This document shows, piece after piece, positions 59,075 through 64,000 of a DNA stretch of 64,000 bases; positions within the stretch are counted from its first letter, which is position 1, and each line of letters begins with the position of its first letter. A model generated the notes under the pieces. The model was not told the DNA's origin and made no database searches. It saw nothing but the letters and a program-made list of their open reading frames with translations. Origin of the DNA: Rhodanobacter sp. Root480 (GTDB lineage: Bacteria > Pseudomonadota > Gammaproteobacteria > Xanthomonadales > Rhodanobacteraceae); assembly GCF_001426645.1 (NCBI RefSeq), contig NZ_LMEX01000004.1:62492-126491 (forward strand), read 5' to 3'. A program made the position numbers and the translations under genes.

Positions 59075-59980
59075 CTACCTCATCACGACTTGGGGGTTGC
59101 CTGCGGCTTGGCGGGCAACGGGTTGATCAAGACTTTGCACGAAGCGGGCGATTTCGCGGGTGAACGCATCGTTGGCGTCACCTGCAACCATATGGGTGGC
59201 CTGCGGCAATTCCACGTGTTGCACACCCGGCGCCACCTGCAGGAATTCCTCCACCGTGGCACGGGAGACGACGTCGCTGCGGCCACCGGACAGCAACAGC
59301 ACCGGCACGTCGATGTTCGCGGCCGCGGCCAGCAGCCGCGGTTGATGGCGCTCACTCTCGTGCACCATGTCCAGCAGCATCGGGTCCCAGTGCCAGCGCA
59401 GCCGGCCGTCGGCGCCCTCCCGCAACAACGGGCGCAATTGCTCACTGCTCTTGCGCTCGCGCCGCTGCGGCAGGTAAGCGGCAATCCGCTCGGCAGCCTC
59501 GGCAATGTCGGCAAAACCGTCGGGATACGCCTTCATGAAGGTCACGATGCGGGCAACGCCCTCGGCCTCCCAGCGCGGCGTGATATCCACCAACACCAGG
59601 GCGCGATACGGCTGCGGCGAAACCTCGGCGGCGGTGGCCATGCCCAGCAATCCCCCCATCGACGCGCCCACCAGAACCGGTGGCTGGGGTTGTGCGCGGG
59701 CAACGCGGACCAGGTCGTCGGCAAACTGTTCGATGCGGTAGCCGCCATCACGGTTGCGCCCGCTGTCGCCATGGCCGCGCTGATCAAAACTCACGCAGCG
59801 ACATCCCTGCGCCGCCAGGGCCGCTGCCGTGGTCGTCCAGGCGCCACGTGTCTGGCCGAAGCCGTGCGCGAACAACAAGGTGGGGTTGCCGGCCGGATGG
59901 ACCGTTTCCACGGCCAGCTTCAGGCCGTCGGCGGCAAGCACGGATGACAGGCGATCGGTGTTTTCGACGGGATTTACCAT
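59075..59980 (-). CDS. Alpha/beta-fold hydrolase
   Basis: 301 residues with FAHGFGQTRGAW (oxyanion loop), nucleophile elbow VGASMGGLLG (GxSxG, Ser), VLLLSGGRSDVVSR (acid strand) and the late ATHMVAG with the catalytic His. Substrate unknown; esters or thioesters are plausible given coupling to fadE four bases downstream. Start ATG 59980. Divergent from a TetR regulator that may control this pair. Confidence 0.85.
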   Translation of the reverse strand: MVNPVENTDRLSSVLAADGLKLAVETVHPAGNPTLLFAHGFGQTRGAWTTTAAALAAQGCRCVSFDQRGHGDSGRNRDGGYRIEQFADDLVRVARAQPQPPVLVGASMGGLLGMATAAEVSPQPYRALVLVDITPRWEAEGVARIVTFMKAYPDGFADIAEAAERIAAYLPQRRERKSSEQLRPLLREGADGRLRWHWDPMLLDMVHESERHQPRLLAAAANIDVPVLLLSGGRSDVVSRATVEEFLQVAPGVQHVELPQATHMVAGDANDAFTREIARFVQSLDQPVARQAAGNPQVVMR

Positions 59981-60063
59981 ACGACTGAGTATGGACTGCG
60001 GCGCGGGTGAACGTCCAGAGCCTTCGTCAGCAAGCCATGCCTGCGTTTTTTGCCATTACAAAA

Positions 60064-60076
60064 CCCCGCGTCGGGG
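60064..60076. promoter_or_regulatory. Small palindrome in the TetR-hydrolase divergent gap
   Basis: CCCCG-CGT-CGGGG lies 13 bases upstream of the tetR start within the 109-base gap. It could be an operator for the adjacent repressor or a short hairpin. I see no better palindrome here. Confidence 0.3.
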
Positions 60077-60089
60077 CTACCATACGCGG

Positions 60090-60668
60090 ATGAATGCGAC
60101 CAGCAAACCGGAACGAAACCGCCTCTCCGCCGAAGACTGGGAGCTGGCCGCACTGCAATTGATCGCCGAACAGGGCGTGGGCGCCCTGGCGGTGGAAGCG
60201 CTGGCACGGCGGCTGGGCGTGACCAAGGGCAGTTTCTACTGGCACTTCCGCACCCGCGAGGCGCTGCTGCAGGCCACGCTGGAACGCTGGGAGCAATATG
60301 GCGAGCGCGAGATCATCAGCCAGATCGAGCTGATTGCCGACCCGCGCGAACGCCTGCCCGAGCTGTTCCGCCGGGTGGCGCACGAATTGCAGCCGCACCG
60401 GGTTTACGCGGCTTTGCTGAAGGCGCTGGACCACCCGCTGGTGGTACCGGTGATGGCGCGCGTCTCCAGCCGTCGCACCGAGTTTCTGGAAACCGCCTAC
60501 CGCCAGGCTGGCCTGGCACCGGCCGATGCGCTCAACCGGGCGCGGCTGACCTACGCCGCCTACGTCGGCTTCCTGCAATTGAACTTCACCCTGGGCCTGC
60601 CCCGGCTCAGTCACGATGAGTTCGATGCCTATGTCGAGCACATGATCGCCACGCTGATCCCCGCCTGA
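60090..60668 (+). CDS. TetR-family transcriptional regulator
   Basis: 192 residues with the N-terminal HTH LIAEQGVGALAVEALARRLGVTKGSFYWHFRTREALLQAT, highly typical of TetR. The C-terminal ligand domain is not assignable by eye. Divergent from the hydrolase-fadE pair, which suggests it senses a fatty-acyl or ester-type ligand and represses these genes. Alternative starts upstream of ATG 60090 have no homology. Confidence 0.88.
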   Translation: MNATSKPERNRLSAEDWELAALQLIAEQGVGALAVEALARRLGVTKGSFYWHFRTREALLQATLERWEQYGEREIISQIELIADPRERLPELFRRVAHELQPHRVYAALLKALDHPLVVPVMARVSSRRTEFLETAYRQAGLAPADALNRARLTYAAYVGFLQLNFTLGLPRLSHDEFDAYVEHMIATLIPA

Positions 60669-60761
60669 GCGCATAACCGACCGACGCGTTCAAACGTTTT
60701 CGCAACGCGGCGCATCCATGCTGGCGATATGATCGCTGCCTGCCCCGACCTCGGAAAACCC

Positions 60762-61307
60762 ATGTCGCCCGCGCCGATCGACGCCATCGACACGGACGAC
60801 GTACACGCGGCCGCCGCCGGTGACCGCCATGCCTTCGAGCGCTTATACCGCCTGCACATCGGCCGGATCTACGGCGCCGTGCATCGGCTGGCCGGCTACG
60901 ACCACGCACGGGCCGAGGACTTGACCCAGGAGGCCTTCGTGCGCGCCTGGCAGAAGCTGCCCGGCTTTCGCCACGAAAGCGCGTTCGGCACCTGGCTGTA
61001 CCGGCTCGCCGTCAATGTGGCCTTGATGGATATCCGCGCGCGCGGCGCCGACCCAGTACGCATGGTCGACGACGACCACCTGCCCGATCTGGGCGAAGCC
61101 CCGTTCTGCGCCGCCGAGCGCGACGAGCTGCAACGGGCGATCGGCAAGTTGCCGCCGGGTGCACGCGCAGTGCTGGTCCTGCACGACATCGAAGGCTGGC
61201 GACACGAGGATATCGGCCACGAGCTGGGTGTGGCCGTCGGCACCTCGAAGGCACAGTTGCACCGCGCCCGCCTGCTGTTGCGCAACGCTCTGGGAGAGCC
61301 GCGATGA
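60762..61307 (+). CDS. ECF-type RNA polymerase sigma factor
   Basis: Group 4 sigma factor of about 181 residues. Sigma-2 has AGDRHAFERLYRLHIGRIYGAVHRLAGYDHARAEDLTQEAFVRAWQKL with GTWLYRLAVNVALMD, and sigma-4 has LPPGARAVLVLHDIEGWRHEDIGHELGVAVGTSKAQLHRARLLLR. ATG 60762 was preferred since it is close to the sigma-2 domain; ATG 60729 is in frame. The stop overlaps the next gene's ATG (61304-61307), the classic sigma/anti-sigma arrangement. Confidence 0.92.
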   Translation: MSPAPIDAIDTDDVHAAAAGDRHAFERLYRLHIGRIYGAVHRLAGYDHARAEDLTQEAFVRAWQKLPGFRHESAFGTWLYRLAVNVALMDIRARGADPVRMVDDDHLPDLGEAPFCAAERDELQRAIGKLPPGARAVLVLHDIEGWRHEDIGHELGVAVGTSKAQLHRARLLLRNALGEPR

Positions 61308-61747
61308 ACGAATTCGAATGGCGACGCCAACTGCGCGACTTGCGCCAACCCGTAATGCCGCAGCACGACCTTTGGCCGTCCATCGATGCAGCGCTCGATC
61401 GGCCTGCCGCCGCCGCTGAAACGACGGCGAAGGCGCCACCGCGCCGGTCACGCCAGCGGCTCGCCCTGGCCGGCCTGGCAGCCTCGGCCCTGCTGGTCGC
61501 CGGCATCGGTTGGCAGCTCTGGCCCATGCGGCACGCACCCGATGTCGTCCGTACCGACGTCGCTGCGCCCGTCTGGAAGCCCTCCGACCCCCGCCTCACC
61601 GGTGCCGCCGTCGAACTCGCTGCGGCACGGATGGAATTGCAGCAGGCCCTGCAACAGGCGCCAGATTCCCCTGCCCTCCGGCGGCTGCTAGAGCGCACCC
61701 GCCTGCAACAGGCGCAATGGCAGGGGCGGATGCGCGATGCCGGCTGA
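61304..61747 (+). CDS. Putative anti-sigma factor (single-span membrane protein)
   Basis: 147 residues: a cytosolic N-terminus (WRRQLRDLRQPVMPQHDLWPSIDAALD) that resembles zinc-free anti-sigma domains, a membrane helix LALAGLAASALLVAGIGWQLW, and a periplasmic helical tail rich in Gln/Leu/Arg. No HxxxCxxC zinc motif is present. Position and overlap with the sigma gene support the role; sequence alone does not prove it. Confidence 0.78.
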   Translation: MNEFEWRRQLRDLRQPVMPQHDLWPSIDAALDRPAAAAETTAKAPPRRSRQRLALAGLAASALLVAGIGWQLWPMRHAPDVVRTDVAAPVWKPSDPRLTGAAVELAAARMELQQALQQAPDSPALRRLLERTRLQQAQWQGRMRDAG

Positions 61748-61763
61748 TCACCCAGGAATGACC

Positions 61764-62666
61764 ATGCAAACCACTCGCCTTGTTCCGCTGCTGTTGTGCC
61801 TGTGCGTGGGCCAGGCGCTCGCCGGCACGCCCATCGACCTGCGCCACGCCGCCAGCGCCCGCACCCATCTCGAGATCAGCAATGTCAAAGGCGCGGTCAG
61901 CGTCATCGGCTGGGATCGGCCGGAGCTGCAGGTCAGCGGTGAGTTGGGCGATGGCGCCCAGCCGCTTGCCATCACCGGCCAGGGGCCGACGCTCTCGCTC
62001 AAAGTCGAACCCGAAGGCGGTGGCGGCTGGTTCGACTGGGGCCGTGACAAGACGATGGAGCCGACCTCGTTGATCGTGCATCTGCCGCGTTCCGCCTCCG
62101 TGGATGTACACGTCGTCAGCGCGACATCGAGCATCGAAGGCATCGACGGCGGTGCCATCGCCGTGAACACGGTCAGCGGCAAAACCCGCATCAATGCCAT
62201 GACCCCATCACTCAAGGTGGAAAGCGTCAGCGGCAACATCGAGCTGTCCGGCCACGCGCAGGATGCCGAGTTGCAGACCGTCAGTGGTGACATCCTGGCG
62301 CCGGTGCTGGGCGGCAAGGTGAAGCTGCAGACCGTGTCCGGCGGGATCGAAGCCGCGGGTGGCCCCTGGCAAAGCTTTTCGCTCAGCACGGTGTCGGGCG
62401 ATGTCCGCCTGAAAGGGGCTTTGGCCGAAGGTGGCGAGCTGGGCATCGACAGCATGAGCGGCGACGTGCAGTTGCAACTGCCAGCGGCCACCTCCGCAAC
62501 GCTGCACGCCAGCACGTTCAGCGGGGACTTGCGCAGCGACTTCGGCAAGCCGGATGAAGCCAGCCACGGGCCGGGCAGCAGCCTGGAAACGCGTATCGGC
62601 GGTGGTCGCGGCAGTATCACCGTCGAAACATTCAGCGGCGACCTGCGTATTCGCCAGCAGGATTGA
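61764..62666 (+). CDS. DUF4097-like exported beta-repeat protein
   Basis: 300 residues with a signal peptide (MQTTRLVPLLLCLCVGQALA) and a body of repeated strands with the recurring units TVSGD, SVSGNIELS, QTVSGDI and FSGDLR, i.e. a right-handed beta-solenoid as in DUF4097/adhesin-like families. ATG 61764 has AGGA six bases upstream; ATG 61758 is in frame. It follows the probable anti-sigma gene closely and may be a target or part of the envelope stress response of this sigma factor. Confidence 0.85.
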   Translation: MQTTRLVPLLLCLCVGQALAGTPIDLRHAASARTHLEISNVKGAVSVIGWDRPELQVSGELGDGAQPLAITGQGPTLSLKVEPEGGGGWFDWGRDKTMEPTSLIVHLPRSASVDVHVVSATSSIEGIDGGAIAVNTVSGKTRINAMTPSLKVESVSGNIELSGHAQDAELQTVSGDILAPVLGGKVKLQTVSGGIEAAGGPWQSFSLSTVSGDVRLKGALAEGGELGIDSMSGDVQLQLPAATSATLHASTFSGDLRSDFGKPDEASHGPGSSLETRIGGGRGSITVETFSGDLRIRQQD

Positions 62667-62685
62667 GCACCGGATGCGCCGCCCA

Positions 62686-62711
62686 CAAAAATGCCGTCGC
62701 GAGGACGGCAT
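62686..62711 (-). terminator. Terminator of the exported-barrel gene
   Basis: ATGCCGTC (62691-62698) pairs with GACGGCAT (62704-62711), loop GCGAG; five A at 62686-62690 give a U-tail to minus-strand transcripts. It lies 30 bases past the stop of the 62742-63632 gene. Confidence 0.75.
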
Positions 62712-62741
62712 GATGCGTGGTGCCACTAGTCGAATGACGCC

Positions 62742-63632
62742 TTACAGATCCTGATGGTATTGCACGTACGGCGTGCGCGACTGATCTGGCTCCGGACCCA
62801 CCGGCGTGTTCACCGGGTTGCCGGATGACCACAGGTTCTGTGCGCCGATGCTCAACGCACCCTGCCACGGCAGGCGCACGGTCACGCCGAGGTCGATGCT
62901 GCTCCAGCGTTGATCCGCGCTCAGCGCGCCAGCGTTGCCAGCCAGCGGCTGCATGGTGCGGCCAACCAGGGTGCCGGAAAGCGGGCCGCTGTCCACGCCG
63001 AAGCTCAACGCCTTCTGGTCCAGCGTATCGATGCCCAACAGGTTGCCCGGCAACAGCCGGATACGCCCCACGCTGGCACCCAGGTCGATACCGGTGGTGC
63101 TGCCCAGGGCCACGCGGCCGTGTGCGTTCAATTGCTCGCTGCGGTCAAACGCGGACAAGCCATCCACACCCGGCGCCACACCCGGCAGCACGCGCGGCAA
63201 CACTGTGCGCTGCGGTGCCTCGCTGGCCCCCAGACTGAGCCCCACGCTGTAACGTCCGTTGTTGTACGTGGCGCCCACTTCACTGTCGATCAAACGTGCC
63301 GGATGGTTGACCCACGAACGCTGGCTGACATCGGCATGCGCCTGCACGCCGGGCGCCAACTGGTACTGAAGGCCGCTGCTGAACACGTTGCCCGGCGCCA
63401 AGCCGCGAAACGCCAGCGAGGCCGGCATGGTCGCATCCGAATGACTCGCCCGCAGGCTCAACCACTGACCGTGGTTGTTCCGCCACAGCGGTACGGCCGA
63501 GGTGTTTGCGGGACCGACCGCATCCTGCTGCTGCAGCAGGTACTGCGCCTGTGCATCGGCGCCAGGCGCGGACTCGCCCGCCGCCGTAAACGGCAGCAGG
63601 GAAATCAGCAACAGGGCGAACAAGCGATACAT
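62742..63632 (-). CDS. Exported protein, possible outer-membrane beta-barrel
   Basis: 296 residues with signal peptide MYRLFALLLISLLPFTAAG. After a short QAQYLLQQQ stretch come alternating hydrophobic/polar strands with glycine, aromatic turns and repeated xGxxxG patterns (LSLRASHSDATMPASLAF, SSGLQYQLAPGVQAHADVS, VGATYNNGRYSVGLSLGA, IDLGVTVRLPWQGALSIGAQNLW). This suggests a small transmembrane barrel or secretin-like surface protein. No homologue name comes to mind. Convergent with the DUF4097 gene, from which a terminator separates it. Confidence 0.65.
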   Translation of the reverse strand: MYRLFALLLISLLPFTAAGESAPGADAQAQYLLQQQDAVGPANTSAVPLWRNNHGQWLSLRASHSDATMPASLAFRGLAPGNVFSSGLQYQLAPGVQAHADVSQRSWVNHPARLIDSEVGATYNNGRYSVGLSLGASEAPQRTVLPRVLPGVAPGVDGLSAFDRSEQLNAHGRVALGSTTGIDLGASVGRIRLLPGNLLGIDTLDQKALSFGVDSGPLSGTLVGRTMQPLAGNAGALSADQRWSSIDLGVTVRLPWQGALSIGAQNLWSSGNPVNTPVGPEPDQSRTPYVQYHQDL

Positions 63633-63873
63633 GGCGTGGCGTCGGCAACTCTATATAACGGCTACGGAGGATCATAGCGTGATTTACGTTTTACTAACAA
63701 CCGTGAAACACAAAAAACGCAAACCAGCGCACAGCGACATCCCTTGATATCCACAGATAGACCAGGCCCTGACCCGGGGGTTCCCGCCGCTGGAACTGGC
63801 GGCCATACTGCTGAACGGATATAAAACCCCTTTCGTCGTTGCTCCGGGATTGGCCGGATTCACAGCAAACCTG

Positions 63874-64000
63874 ATGAGTGCCTCGTTGACCTCCCGTCTG
63901 CCCGCGCCCATTCCCCTCCTCGGGGAACACAACCTGTCGCGCCGCGCGTTCGAGCAACTGCTCGAGGCTCCCGACGCGGCCAGCGTCATGGGCATCTGCG
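63874..64000 (+). CDS. Unidentified gene, 3'-truncated by the window edge
   Basis: From ATG 63874 a frame with high GC third positions runs off the edge: MSASLTSRLPAPIPLLGEHN, then LSRRAFEQLLEAPDAASVMG. The same frame is open back to 63748 without an ATG. I do not recognise it. The stretch 63640-63870 is visibly more AT-rich (GTGATTTACGTTTTACTAAC) and may hold its promoter. Confidence 0.4.
   Translation, partial: MSASLTSRLPAPIPLLGEHNLSRRAFEQLLEAPDAASVMGIC

Noticed and set aside
61304-61747. Zinc-binding anti-sigma (ZAS) domain
   Set aside because: The required HxxxCxxC pattern is absent; only position and membrane helix support an anti-sigma role.

Overview
The window is a GC-rich (roughly 65 percent by eye), densely coded chromosomal segment of a gammaproteobacterium. 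I place it in Xanthomonadales/Lysobacterales, most likely Rhodanobacteraceae (Rhodanobacter/Dyella-like), from three things: a FimX-type protein, GTAG/GTGG-headed REP palindromes between genes, and the local gene orders (mtaD-yciI-ubiG-phosphatase, ffh/rpsP-rimM-trmD-rplS, tgt-yajC-secD-secF). This placement is an inference, because no rRNA lies in the window. I see no tRNA or rRNA genes, CRISPR array, transposase or prophage.

Layout. 1-5.7 kb: the end of a PepSY protein, a membrane diguanylate cyclase with a beta-propeller sensor, and an M28 peptidase. 5.8-12.8 kb (minus strand): an MFS exporter, folE2, then a tight operon mtaD-yciI-ubiG-HAD phosphatase (mupP-like)-phytoene-synthase-like protein, and efp. 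efp is divergent from epmB, which modifies EF-P. 14-20 kb: fimX, then on the minus strand the ribosomal/SRP group ffh, rpsP-rimM-trmD and rplS. 20-23 kb (plus): a ypjD/ccsA-like gene, purU and gdhA. 23-30 kb: radA, dnaB, rplI-rpsR-rpsF and an A-type Fe-S carrier (minus), then asnS and malM (plus). 31.2-31.4 kb: a 0.3 kb MITE-like element with terminal inverted repeats and two internal hairpins. 31.5-35 kb: SDR, a 2-aminomuconate-semialdehyde dehydrogenase-like ALDH, carbonic anhydrase and a RidA-family deaminase, resembling the lower kynurenine pathway. 35-39.3 kb: hutG-like, glutathione reductase, an exported protein of unknown function and an NlpC/P60 lipoprotein. 39.5-44.2 kb: tgt-yajC-secD-secF. 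44.4-50.3 kb: a 2-oxoglutarate dioxygenase, a stand-alone EF-G, RF3 and a CPBP protease. 50.5-56.5 kb: a translationally coupled signalling cassette (hybrid kinase with three receivers, CheR, receiver-less CheB, REC-GGDEF cyclase). 56.6-60.7 kb: fadE with an alpha/beta hydrolase, divergent from a TetR regulator. 60.7-62.7 kb: ECF sigma factor, probable anti-sigma and DUF4097-like exported protein. 62.7-64 kb: an exported barrel-like protein and the start of an unidentified gene.

Themes. Cyclic-di-GMP signalling recurs three times: two cyclases with intact GGD/EEF and I-site motifs, and a degenerate FimX effector. Translation factors dominate the housekeeping content (EF-P, EpmB, EF-G, RF3, ribosomal proteins, TrmD, RimM, Tgt, AsnRS). 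Overlapping stop/start codons (ATGA or GTGA) mark many operons. Intergenic gaps are seeded with at least three short repeat families. The strongest candidates for undescribed biology are the MITE-like element, the kinase-CheR-CheB-cyclase cassette without chemoreceptors, the degenerate phytoene-synthase-like protein coupled to ubiG, the exported NEAHH protein, and the orphan 2OG dioxygenase.
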